From positions 1,230,501-1,294,500 of the forward strand of contig NZ_JAOQNG010000010.1 in assembly GCF_025961225.1 (NCBI RefSeq): a stretch of 64,000 nt of DNA, given 5' to 3'. The translations under genes were made by a program, and so were the position numbers. This DNA comes from Azospirillum canadense (GTDB lineage: Bacteria > Pseudomonadota > Alphaproteobacteria > Azospirillales > Azospirillaceae). Below the pieces are notes generated by a model that did no database searches, was not told the origin of the DNA, and saw only the letters and a list, made by a program, of their open reading frames with translations. Shown piece after piece: positions 42,930 to 50,102 of this stretch (positions are counted from its first letter, which is position 1; the number at the start of each line of letters is the position of its first letter).

Positions 42930-43014
42930 GGTTAGGGTGGGGGGGTTCCGCCACCTTGGTACGTCCGGCACACGCGCACCCCCCTCACCCTCCCCTCTCC
43001 CCGGAGGGGAGAGG
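42930..43014. repeat. Composite GC-rich intergenic repeat (copy 5)
   Basis: GGTTAGGGTGGGGGGGTTCC is joined to CGCCACCTTGGTACGTCCGGCA, then CCCCCTCACCCTCCCCTCTC and the hairpin CTCTCCCC-GG-AGGGGAGAG. About 75 bp closely match the repeat at 59259-59334, including the central unique-looking CCACCTTGGTACGTCCGGCA. It lies between fdsA and fdhD. Just upstream (42830-42860) are further C-rich fragments. Confidence 0.8.
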
Positions 43015-43049
43015 AAAAGAGGAACGCCGTTGGGGATTGGAGAAGACGC

Positions 43050-43835
43050 ATGCTCACCCTCGCCCATTCGCGGCCGGCCAGCGGAACCGGTTTCCCCACA
43101 CCCGCCAATCAGGCCGACATCACCTGGCTGGTCGCCGAGGAAACCCCGGTGGCGTTCGAGTACAACGGGCGATCCCACGCCGTCATGATGGCGACGCCGG
43201 CCGACCTGGAGGACTTCGCGCTGGGTTTCAGCCTGTGCGAGGAGATCGTCGGCTCCGCCGCCGACATCGACCGCGTCACCGTGCGCACGGTGGAGGAAGG
43301 CATCGTCCTGGGGATCGAGGCCGATCCGTTGCGACTTCTGCGCGGCTCGCTGCGGCGGCGTTCCATGGAGGGGCGGAGCGGCTGCGGGCTGTGCGGGGTG
43401 GACAGCCTCGCCAACGCCGTGCGGGTGCCGCGGCAGGTTACGTCCTCCTTCACGCCGTCGGTGGAGGCGGTGGCCGCCGCCTTCGCCGCCCTGCCCGACC
43501 ACCAGCCGATGAACCGCGCCAACCGGTCCTTGCACGCCGCAGCCTGGGCCGACCCGATGGGGCGCATCCTGCTGGCGCGGGAGGACGTCGGCCGCCACAA
43601 CGCGCTCGACAAGCTGGCCGGCGCGCTGGCGCGGGAGGGGGTGGACACCTCCGGCGGCTTCGCCGTGATGTCCAGCCGCTGCAGCTTCGAGCTGGTGCAG
43701 AAGGCCGCAACCATCGGCATCCCGCTGCTCGCCACCATCTCCGCCCCCACCGCGCTGGCGCTGAAACTGGCGCGCGACGCCGGCATGGCGCTGGCCGCGC
43801 GGTCGCGCGGCGACGGCGTCATGCTGTTCCGCTGA
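43050..43835 (+). CDS. fdhD: Formate dehydrogenase accessory sulfurtransferase (FdhD/FdsC)
   Basis: 261 residues. FdhD proteins carry a persulfide sulfur from IscS to the molybdenum cofactor of formate dehydrogenase and insert the modified cofactor. Key features are the CGLCGVDSL motif with the two functional cysteines, AWADPMGRILLAREDVGRHNALDKLAGA, and SSRCSFELVQKAATIGIPLLATISAPTALAL. The ATG at 43050 follows TTGGAGAAG. Position between fdsA and fdsD makes it FdsC of the fdsGBACD operon; a repeat-containing gap of 243 bp separates it from fdsA. Confidence 0.95.
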   Translation: MLTLAHSRPASGTGFPTPANQADITWLVAEETPVAFEYNGRSHAVMMATPADLEDFALGFSLCEEIVGSAADIDRVTVRTVEEGIVLGIEADPLRLLRGSLRRRSMEGRSGCGLCGVDSLANAVRVPRQVTSSFTPSVEAVAAAFAALPDHQPMNRANRSLHAAAWADPMGRILLAREDVGRHNALDKLAGALAREGVDTSGGFAVMSSRCSFELVQKAATIGIPLLATISAPTALALKLARDAGMALAARSRGDGVMLFR

Positions 43836-43857
43836 TCGATCTATATTGGAGTTTGTG

Positions 43858-44091
43858 ATGCACACCCACAATCCCGTCCACGACCTCGTCCGCATGGCGA
43901 ACCAGATCGCCGGCTACTTCCAGTCCTACCCGCAGGAGGAAGCGGTGACCGAGACCGCCGGCCACATCCGCAGCTTCTGGGAACCACGCATGCGCCAGCG
44001 CCTGCTGGACCATGTGGGGACCGGCGGCGACGGACTGCACGAGATCGCGTTGCAGGCGACGGGGTTGTTGAGGGCGCCTCAGAACGCGTAG
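43858..44091 (+). CDS. fdsD: Formate dehydrogenase delta subunit
   Basis: 77 residues: HDLVRMANQIAGYFQSYPQEEAVTETAGHIRSFWEPRMRQRLLDH is the conserved core of FdsD, a small helical subunit or assembly factor of soluble NAD-dependent formate dehydrogenases. It starts 22 bp after fdhD with GGAG six nt before the ATG (a second possible start is four codons upstream). It is the last gene of the operon and its 3' end overlaps the convergent radical SAM gene by 13 bp. Confidence 0.92.
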   Translation: MHTHNPVHDLVRMANQIAGYFQSYPQEEAVTETAGHIRSFWEPRMRQRLLDHVGTGGDGLHEIALQATGLLRAPQNA

Positions 44092-45173
44092 CGGACGCGG
44101 CAGTACGGCAGCTCACGCGCAAGAACCTCGCGGAAGCGGGCGATCATCTTGCCCTTCATGCCTGCGCGGTAGCGGACGTTGACGGCGCCGTTCTCCGACG
44201 TCTTCGCCTCCTGCCAGCGCGGGGTCCACAGGTAATCTTCCGCCTTGGGGTGCCAGCGCAGGTTCACGCCGTGCAGGTCCTCATTGTGGGTGAGGAAGAT
44301 CACCTCGGCGGCGAGTTGCGCCTTCGCCTGCATGTCGAGCGCGGCGTCCACCTGCCGGAACAGGTCGGCGTAGTCGGCGGTCCAGCCTTCGTACACCACG
44401 ACGGGGCTGAAGTTCAGGTGCACCTCCCAGCCGGCGCGGACGAAGTCGTTGATGGCGGCGATGCGCTCGGCGACCGGGGTGGAGCGCACGTCCAGAACCC
44501 GCGCGAGGTGCGCCGGCATCAGGCTGAAGCGGATGCGCATGCCGCCGGCTGGGTCGTAGGACAGCAGGTCGCGGTTCACGTATTTCGTCGCGAAGCTGCC
44601 CTTGGCGTTGGGCAAGCGGCGGAACAGCACGGTCAGGTCGCGGACATTGTCGGAGATGAGCGCGTCGACCGAACAGTCGCCGTTCTCGCCAACGTCGTAG
44701 ACCCAGGCGCGGGGGTCGATCTGGTTGGGCTCCGCCTTGGGACCCTGCTTGGCCGCGTGGCGCTCGATGGCGGCCATGATGCCGTCGATGTTCACGAAGG
44801 TCGTGATCGGGTTCGCGTAGCCCTTGCGCCGCGAGACGTAGCAGTAGGCGCAAGCCATGGCGCAGCCGTTGGAGTGCGACGGCGCGATGAAGTCCCCGCT
44901 GCGCCCGTTCGGCCGGCAGGACAGCCCCTTCTTGACGCCCAGCACCAGGACGGTGCGCTTGGTCCGCACCCAGGAGTCCACCGCCTGCTCGTCACCGTGC
45001 AGATCGGGGATGTTCCAGTGGGAGGCGACCTCGATCCGCTCGGCGTCGGGGAAGCGGTCCAGGATCGCCCGCCCGCGCGGGTGGGCCGCGGCGGCCGGCT
45101 CCACGAAGATGCGCGCGACGTCGAGCGGCGGGAGGACGGCGGCGTCGGGTAATGGCGTGTCGGAGATCAGCAT
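44079..45173 (-). CDS. Spore photoproduct lyase-like radical SAM protein
   Basis: 364 residues. The radical SAM cluster motif CAMACAYC (C-x3-C-x2-C) is followed by YVSRRKGYANPITTFVNI, and the upstream SHSNGC and VKKGLSCRPNGRSGDFIAPS stretches match SplB-family proteins. In spore-formers SplB repairs the UV spore photoproduct; in non-sporulating proteobacteria homologues have unknown substrates, perhaps other thymine lesions or nucleic-acid modification. The ATG at 45173 was chosen by family start (MLISDTPLPD), but no good ribosome-binding site precedes it. The protein overlaps fdsD at the 3' end, and an inverted-repeat element lies upstream. Confidence 0.78.
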   Translation of the reverse strand: MLISDTPLPDAAVLPPLDVARIFVEPAAAAHPRGRAILDRFPDAERIEVASHWNIPDLHGDEQAVDSWVRTKRTVLVLGVKKGLSCRPNGRSGDFIAPSHSNGCAMACAYCYVSRRKGYANPITTFVNIDGIMAAIERHAAKQGPKAEPNQIDPRAWVYDVGENGDCSVDALISDNVRDLTVLFRRLPNAKGSFATKYVNRDLLSYDPAGGMRIRFSLMPAHLARVLDVRSTPVAERIAAINDFVRAGWEVHLNFSPVVVYEGWTADYADLFRQVDAALDMQAKAQLAAEVIFLTHNEDLHGVNLRWHPKAEDYLWTPRWQEAKTSENGAVNVRYRAGMKGKMIARFREVLARELPYCRVRYAF

Positions 45174-45202
45174 GGGGAAGGAGGTGGGTCGACGGCGGAG
45201 GA

Positions 45203-45290
45203 TTTCACCACCAAGACACCCTGGGCAACAAGAGTCCACGCCTTGCCGGGCGCAGGGATTCTTGGTGTCTTGGTGCCTTGGTGGTGAAAA
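45203..45290. repeat. Long inverted-repeat element (copy B, degenerate)
   Basis: Left arm TTTCACCACCAAGACACC (45203-45220) and right arm CTTGGTGTCTTGGTGCCTTG plus GTGGTGAAA (45261-45289). The right arm equals that of copy A at 37633-37660; the left arm lacks an internal 8-bp unit (GCACCAAG). The interior is only about 40 bp and has no nested hairpin. Confidence 0.8.
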
Positions 45291-45297
45291 AATCAAC

Positions 45298-45504
45298 TCA
45301 CCGCAGCTGTCCGGTCACCGCCGTCAGCGCGCCCAGCAGGACGACGTAGAGCGCGAGGTCGAACAGCGGCGGGTGCCAGACCCAGCCGTAGAAGCCCACG
45401 GCGCGCAGGCCGCGGCGCAGCAGGCCGGACAGGCCCCAGGCCAGCACGGCCAGGATCAGCAGCGGGGGAATGAACAGTCCGTAGACGTCGATTTCGCCGA
45501 TCAT
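45298..45504 (-). CDS. DUF1656 small membrane protein (AaeX-like)
   Basis: 68 residues with two hydrophobic segments (GLFIPPLLILAVLAWGLSGLL and FDLALYVVLLGALTAVTG) and the family start EIDVYGLFIPP. DUF1656/AaeX proteins accompany AaeA/AaeB-type efflux pairs and are thought to be part of the inner-membrane assembly. It starts 12 bp after the stop of the aaeB-like gene and is the last gene of a leftward four-gene operon. Confidence 0.88.
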   Translation of the reverse strand: MIGEIDVYGLFIPPLLILAVLAWGLSGLLRRGLRAVGFYGWVWHPPLFDLALYVVLLGALTAVTGQLR

Positions 45505-45516
45505 CGGATCACCAAT

Positions 45517-47568
45517 TCAGGCAACGGATTCGAGAAGAACGGGTGGCGCCACCGGCGCCGTTCCGGGAAAGAGGCTGCGGCGCAGGCCGGCCAGGGCGAC
45601 GACCGCGCGGTCGCGCTCCGGCGAGCGGGGCTCGGCCGCGACGTTGGACAGGGCGGCGTCGAGCATGGGCAGAACCTCCGCCGGGGTCGGGGTCGGGCGC
45701 TTGGCCGACAGGTCGCGGAAATGCTGCCCCACGGCGCCCAGCAGCTTCGCCACGTGCGGGGCCGCCGGGTTGCCGAGCGCGCGGCGGGCGCGCTGAAGCT
45801 CCGCGATGTTCAGGCCGATGCGCAGGTCGTTCACCGCGTCGGCGGCCGACAGGTCGCGCTGCTGCGAACTCGCCAAGGCAAGGCGCGCGGACAGCAGGCC
45901 GACGCGGTCGAGCATGCGGTTCTCGAAGCTGCCGGCAGGATTGGCGCCTCGCGCCGCGGTCATCGCCGCGATCTCCCGCCAGCCGGCGTGCAGCAGACGC
46001 CGGGCGCTCCAGGCCGCGCCGACGGAGCGGCAGAGCTGCGTCACCACCAGCGCCGTGGCGATGCCCACCACCTGCCCCAGGTTGCTGTTCAGGAAAGAGG
46101 CGAAGTCGCCCTGCCCCGTGTCCATCAGGCTGAGCGAGCCGCCGACGCCCATCAGCAACGCCATGGCCTTGCCCATGGTCGCCGGCCGCGCCACGAAGAC
46201 GCCCAGCACCAGGAAGGTCGGCGCCAGCCCGAGGACCAGCAGCGGGTAGCTGTCGAAGCTCGGCAGCACCACCAGCAGGTAGAAGCCGGCCAGCGGCACC
46301 GACAGCACGGTGAAGACCAGGAACATCCGGATGCCCGGCACCGGGTCGTCGAGCGAGGCAAAGAAGCAGACGAAGACCGCGGTCATCATCGCCGCCGCCG
46401 ATCCCGACGACCAGCCGGTGGAAATCCAGAAGGCGCAGACCAGCGCGATGGCCAGCACCGCCGCCGCCCCGGACCAGAGGGCCATGCCGTGGTCGAGGTG
46501 GAAGACGCCGCGCGAGCGGCTGCGTGCCAGCGGGTCCATATGCTCCGGCAGGGCGGAGTTGCCCTTGCGGATGTTGTCGCGCAGGTCGCGGCAGTCCTGG
46601 TGGATGTCGACCATGGCGCGCAGGCGGTTCAGCAGGTTCAGCAGCGTGGCCTCGCGCCAGCCGGAGTCCGCGTTGATAGCCGGCATCAGCCGGTCGAGCG
46701 CGGCGCGCAAAGTCTCCGTGTCATCGGCCTTCTCGTCGCGGGCGATCCACAGCGTGACGCGTTGCAGAACCCCGGCGACGGCGGGCGGAAGCTCCCCGCC
46801 GTCGGCGCGCAGGGCGGCCAGCCGATCCTCCACCGCCGCCAGGATCGGCAGCAGGTAGGCCATGCGGTCCTGGAGCGCACGCACGGAGCGGGTCATCCAG
46901 CGCACGTCCGAGGTGTCGTAGGGCAGATGCGTCGCCATCACCCGCAGCTCGCTGATGTCGCGGGCGAGCTTCTGGCGGTCCTGGGTGCTGTCGGAATTGC
47001 GGTTCAGCGCGTCGAGTGTCCAGCGCTCCGCGTCGCGCAGCGTGGCATCGAGGCGGCCGAGGAGGACGGGGCCGAGGCTCTGCGGGAAGACGACGCTGTG
47101 CACCACGGTGGCACAGACGATGCCCAGCAGGATCTCCTCCACGCGGGCGAGCCCGGTGTCGAAGATGCTGCCGGGGTCGGACACCGCGGGGAAGCCGATC
47201 AGCCCGACCGTGTAGCCGGCGAGCATGAACACGTAGCTGGACGGCGTGCGGTCGAGCAGCGAGATGTACAGGCACACCGCCACCCACAGGCCGAGCGCCA
47301 GGGTCAGCAGCTCCGGCGCATCGGCGAGCGTCGGCACCAGGGCGATCGCCCCGGCGGAGCCCAGCGTCGTGCCGAGCACGCGGTACAGCGCCTTGGACCG
47401 AACCGCACCCGACAGCGGGCCGGACACGACGTAGGCGGTCAGCATGGCCCAGAAGGGCCGCGGCAGCCCCATGCCGAAGGCGACGTAGAGCGCCATCATG
47501 GAGGCGACGAAGGACTTGAGGGAGAACAGCGCCTCCCCCCAAGTCGGAACCAGTGATTTGAGTTTCAT
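45517..47568 (-). CDS. FUSC-family inner-membrane efflux protein (AaeB-like)
   Basis: 683 residues. There are two membrane blocks of about six segments each (about 10-175 and 375-520; e.g. ALYVAFGMGLPRPFWAMLTAYVVSGPLSGAVRSKA and AFWISTGWSSGSAAAMMTAVFVCFFASLDDP), each followed by a long cytoplasmic helical region, as in AaeB/YccS proteins. It exports aromatic carboxylic acids or related weak acids with its HlyD-type partner. The true start MKLKSLVPTW at 47568 overlaps the upstream gene's stop by 4 bp (ATGA). The long upstream open frame is a shadow of that gene. Confidence 0.9.
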   Translation of the reverse strand: MKLKSLVPTWGEALFSLKSFVASMMALYVAFGMGLPRPFWAMLTAYVVSGPLSGAVRSKALYRVLGTTLGSAGAIALVPTLADAPELLTLALGLWVAVCLYISLLDRTPSSYVFMLAGYTVGLIGFPAVSDPGSIFDTGLARVEEILLGIVCATVVHSVVFPQSLGPVLLGRLDATLRDAERWTLDALNRNSDSTQDRQKLARDISELRVMATHLPYDTSDVRWMTRSVRALQDRMAYLLPILAAVEDRLAALRADGGELPPAVAGVLQRVTLWIARDEKADDTETLRAALDRLMPAINADSGWREATLLNLLNRLRAMVDIHQDCRDLRDNIRKGNSALPEHMDPLARSRSRGVFHLDHGMALWSGAAAVLAIALVCAFWISTGWSSGSAAAMMTAVFVCFFASLDDPVPGIRMFLVFTVLSVPLAGFYLLVVLPSFDSYPLLVLGLAPTFLVLGVFVARPATMGKAMALLMGVGGSLSLMDTGQGDFASFLNSNLGQVVGIATALVVTQLCRSVGAAWSARRLLHAGWREIAAMTAARGANPAGSFENRMLDRVGLLSARLALASSQQRDLSAADAVNDLRIGLNIAELQRARRALGNPAAPHVAKLLGAVGQHFRDLSAKRPTPTPAEVLPMLDAALSNVAAEPRSPERDRAVVALAGLRRSLFPGTAPVAPPVLLESVA

Positions 47569-48464
47569 AGCCCGGCTATGGTCTTGGCCTTGTCCCCGCG
47601 GTCCTTCACGACTTCGACGGTCACGGTGCGGCCGGCGACGAGGTCGCGGGGGTCGGGCACCTGCTCCAGCCGCACGCGCACGGGAATGCGCTGGGCGAGC
47701 CGCACCCAGTTGAAGGTCGGGTTCACGTTGGGCAGAAGGCCGGCGCCCTCCGTCCGGTCGCGGTCGACGATGGCGCGCGTCACGCTGTCCACATGGCCGC
47801 GCAGCTTGTCCGCCACGCCCATGATGGTGACGTCGACCGGATCGCCGACGTGGATGCGCGGCAGCTTCGTCTCTTCGAAATAACCGACCACGTAGAAGCT
47901 GTCGCTGTCGATCACCGCGATGACCGGCTGGCCGGCGGTGACGTAGTTGCCTTCCTTCAGCTGAAGGTTGGTGACAAAGCCGTCCACGGTCGCCTTGACC
48001 TGCGTCCGCTCCAGGTTGAAGCGGGCGAGGTCGAGCGCGGCCTCCGCTTGGCGCGCCGCTGCGGCGGCCTTGGCCATGGCCGAGGCGACCTCCTGCTTCT
48101 GCGCGGTGGAGACGACGTTGGTGCCCAGCTGATCGTACCGGCCGAATTCCGCCTTGCGGTAGCCAAGTTCGGCGCGGGCGCTCTGCAGGTTGGCCTCCGC
48201 CTGCTCGACGGCGAGCTGGTAGCGATTGGGGTCGATGACGAACAGCACGTCGCCCTTGTGGACCGGCTGGTTGTCGACGACCTTCACCTGCGTGACCAGC
48301 CCCGCCACGTCGGGCGACACCTGGACGATGTCGGCGCGCACGCGGCCGTCGCGCGTCCAGGGCTGGTTCATGTAGTAGTCCCACAGCCACCAGCCGGCGC
48401 CCAGCGCCGCCACCGTCACCACCAGCGTGACCGCGAAACGGGTCAGGAAAGACAGGAATCTCAC
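47565..48464 (-). CDS. Membrane fusion protein, HlyD/AaeA type
   Basis: 299 residues. One N-terminal membrane anchor (about 8-30), then the biotinyl-lipoyl-like half-motif VQVSPDVAGLVTQVKVVDNQPVHKGDVLFVIDP, an alpha-hairpin (LAVEQAEANLQSARAELGYRKAEFGR through ALDLARFNLERTQV), the second lipoyl half (VKATVDGFVTNLQLKEGNYVTAGQPV) and a beta-barrel (FYVVGYFEETKLPRIHVGDPVDV). It bridges the FUSC pump to the outer membrane. It is translationally coupled to the pump gene, and its start lies about 50 bp after the MarR gene's stop. Confidence 0.92.
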   Translation of the reverse strand: MRFLSFLTRFAVTLVVTVAALGAGWWLWDYYMNQPWTRDGRVRADIVQVSPDVAGLVTQVKVVDNQPVHKGDVLFVIDPNRYQLAVEQAEANLQSARAELGYRKAEFGRYDQLGTNVVSTAQKQEVASAMAKAAAAARQAEAALDLARFNLERTQVKATVDGFVTNLQLKEGNYVTAGQPVIAVIDSDSFYVVGYFEETKLPRIHVGDPVDVTIMGVADKLRGHVDSVTRAIVDRDRTEGAGLLPNVNPTFNWVRLAQRIPVRVRLEQVPDPRDLVAGRTVTVEVVKDRGDKAKTIAGL

Positions 48465-48513
48465 GGGTTTCGTCCTAGAAGCGGATCGTGCGCGACCATC
48501 CTTTGAAAAGGGG

Positions 48514-49011
48514 TCACGGCCGCAGGTTCTTGGCGTTGGTTTCGATGATCGACATCACGCGCAGGCAGGCGTCGATGTCCTGCGTCGGGGCGCCTTCCAG
48601 GATGCGGCGGCGCACGCCGTTCAGGGCCGCGTTCACCCGCACCAGGAGCGCCCGGCCCTCGTCGGTGAGGTGCAGCGTCTTCGCCCGCCGGTCGTCCGGA
48701 TCCTCGCGCCGCTCGACCAGCCGGGAGGATTCCAGGCAATCGAGCAGCCGGACCAGCGACGGCCCCTCCACCCCCATCTCCTCCGCCAGTTCGCGCTGCC
48801 GCATGCCGTCGCCGAGTTCGCTCAGCAGCATCAGCGGCGAGATCACCGAGGAGGAAAAACCGCAGTCGGCCAGCACCTTGTTCGCCTCGCGGCGCCACAG
48901 GTGCGCGGCGCGGAACAGGTGGATGCCGAAGTTGGCCGGGAAACCCAATGGCTCCTGGTCCAAGGTTGGCGTCTCGATAGGCCCAGCGGAAGTGGGTGTA
49001 TTCGATGTCAT
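48514..49011 (-). CDS. MarR-family regulator of the efflux operon
   Basis: 165 residues. The winged HTH MRQRELAEEMGVEGPSLVRLLDCLESSRLVERREDPDDRRAKTLHLTDEGRALL is textbook MarR/SlyA. It is the first gene of the leftward operon with the AaeA/AaeB/DUF1656 genes and so most likely represses it until an aromatic acid or drug binds. A palindrome immediately 5' of the start codon is a natural operator. No Shine-Dalgarno is visible between that palindrome and the ATG. Confidence 0.9.
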   Translation of the reverse strand: MTSNTPTSAGPIETPTLDQEPLGFPANFGIHLFRAAHLWRREANKVLADCGFSSSVISPLMLLSELGDGMRQRELAEEMGVEGPSLVRLLDCLESSRLVERREDPDDRRAKTLHLTDEGRALLVRVNAALNGVRRRILEGAPTQDIDACLRVMSIIETNAKNLRP

Positions 49012-49012
49012 G

Positions 49013-49025
49013 CCTATTTAATAGG
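49013..49025. promoter_or_regulatory. Candidate MarR operator / promoter -10 abutting the start codon
   Basis: CCTATT-T-AATAGG is a perfect 13-bp palindrome ending 2 bp upstream of the marR ATG (49011). On the minus strand it contains TATTAA, with CTGGAC 18 bp upstream as a weak -35. If this is the promoter, transcription starts at or next to the ATG, so the message would be leaderless and the repressor would occlude RNA polymerase. Confidence 0.5.
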
Positions 49026-49068
49026 TTCCCTATCGATTATCGTCCAGTGACCCATTCGGTTCCCGGCG

Positions 49069-49968
49069 TCATTGCAGGCATGCGCGCAGCCGGGGGGTCA
49101 TAAAATCGAGGAAAGCCTGGACGCGGCGCGGCGCGCGTTCGCGGCCGAGATAGACGGCGTGGAAGGCCTCGCTGTCGACCAGCACGTCGTCGAGCACGGA
49201 GACGAGCCGCCCGGCAGCGAGGTCGGCGCGGACGTGGAATTCCCCCAGCCGCGCAAGCCCCAGCCCCAGCACCGCCATGTGCCGCACCGTCTCGCCGTTG
49301 TTGGCGACGATGCGCGTGTCCACCTCGCGGTCGACCAGCCGGCCGCCGGTCTTCAGCGGCCAGACCGCGGCGGCGCGGCGGAAATTGAAGCCCAGGCAGT
49401 CGTGATGCTCCAGGTCGGCGGCGCTCCGCGGCGTCCCCCTGCGCGCGAGATAGTCGGGCGAGGCGACGATCCGCCGCCGCACCTCGCCCAGCCGCACCGC
49501 CAGCAACGCGGAGTCCATCAGCCGCCCGGCGCGGAAGGCGACGTCGGCCTGCGCGGCGTAGAGGTCCACCACCTCGTCGGTCAGGGTCAGATCCAGCCGG
49601 ATGTCTGGGAAGTCTTGGGTGAACTCCGGCAGCAGGGGCAGCAGGCAGTGCCGGCCGAAGGGAACGGAGACGGTGATGCGGATCAGGCCGGTGGGCGCGC
49701 GGGCGCCGCCCGCCACCTCCGCGTCCAGCGCGTCCAGGTCGCCCAGCAGCGCCTCCGCGCGTTCCCGATACAGCTCCCCCTCCGCGGTCAGGCGCAGGCG
49801 GCGGGTGGAGCGCTCGATCAGGCGCACGCCCAGCCGCTCCTCCAGCCGGGTGATCAGCTTGGCGGTGGAGGACGGCGTCATGCCGACCTCCCGCCCCGCC
49901 GCGCTGAAGCTGCCCAGCGCCGCCACGCGCAGGAAGACCTTCATGTCCCAGGCCCGCGTGTCGCTCAT
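49069..49968 (-). CDS. LysR-family transcriptional regulator
   Basis: 299 residues: HTH WDMKVFLRVAALGSFSAAGREVGMTPSSTAKLITRLEERLGVRLIERSTRRLRLT, then the effector domain (GLIRITVSVPFGRHCLLPLLPEF, LYAAQADVAFRAGRLMDSAL). The T-x-S-S-x-S/T-AKLI recognition helix and STRRLRLT are those of the CrgA-like subgroup. ATG 49968 has GGAGGGG upstream; a GTG two codons earlier is less likely. Divergent from an MFS exporter across a perfect palindrome, so control of that exporter and the aldo/keto reductase is the simplest reading. Confidence 0.9.
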   Translation of the reverse strand: MSDTRAWDMKVFLRVAALGSFSAAGREVGMTPSSTAKLITRLEERLGVRLIERSTRRLRLTAEGELYRERAEALLGDLDALDAEVAGGARAPTGLIRITVSVPFGRHCLLPLLPEFTQDFPDIRLDLTLTDEVVDLYAAQADVAFRAGRLMDSALLAVRLGEVRRRIVASPDYLARRGTPRSAADLEHHDCLGFNFRRAAAVWPLKTGGRLVDREVDTRIVANNGETVRHMAVLGLGLARLGEFHVRADLAAGRLVSVLDDVLVDSEAFHAVYLGRERAPRRVQAFLDFMTPRLRACLQ

Positions 49969-49992
49969 GCCCACCCCTCCCCTTGCCGGCCC

Positions 49993-50015
49993 ATCTTGTC
50001 ATACAATGACAAGAT
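49993..50015. promoter_or_regulatory. Perfect 23-bp palindrome, candidate LysR operator
   Basis: ATCTTGTCAT (49993-50002) and ATGACAAGAT (50006-50015) are exact complements around ACA. It is AT-rich in a GC-rich setting, 25 bp from the LysR start and 88 bp from the MFS start. No T tract follows and no gene ends here, so a terminator role is unlikely. Confidence 0.65.
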
Positions 50016-50102
50016 CATGGGAATCCCGACGGTATTCCGCATCTCGACCTTTTGCCTCATCTGATGCGGCCTGCACAGTCCGCATGGATGGGAGTTCTTG
50101 TC

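Noticed and set aside
44857..47556. An 899-codon rightward open frame
   Set aside because: Antisense to the radical SAM and FUSC genes and through an inverted-repeat element; no motif.
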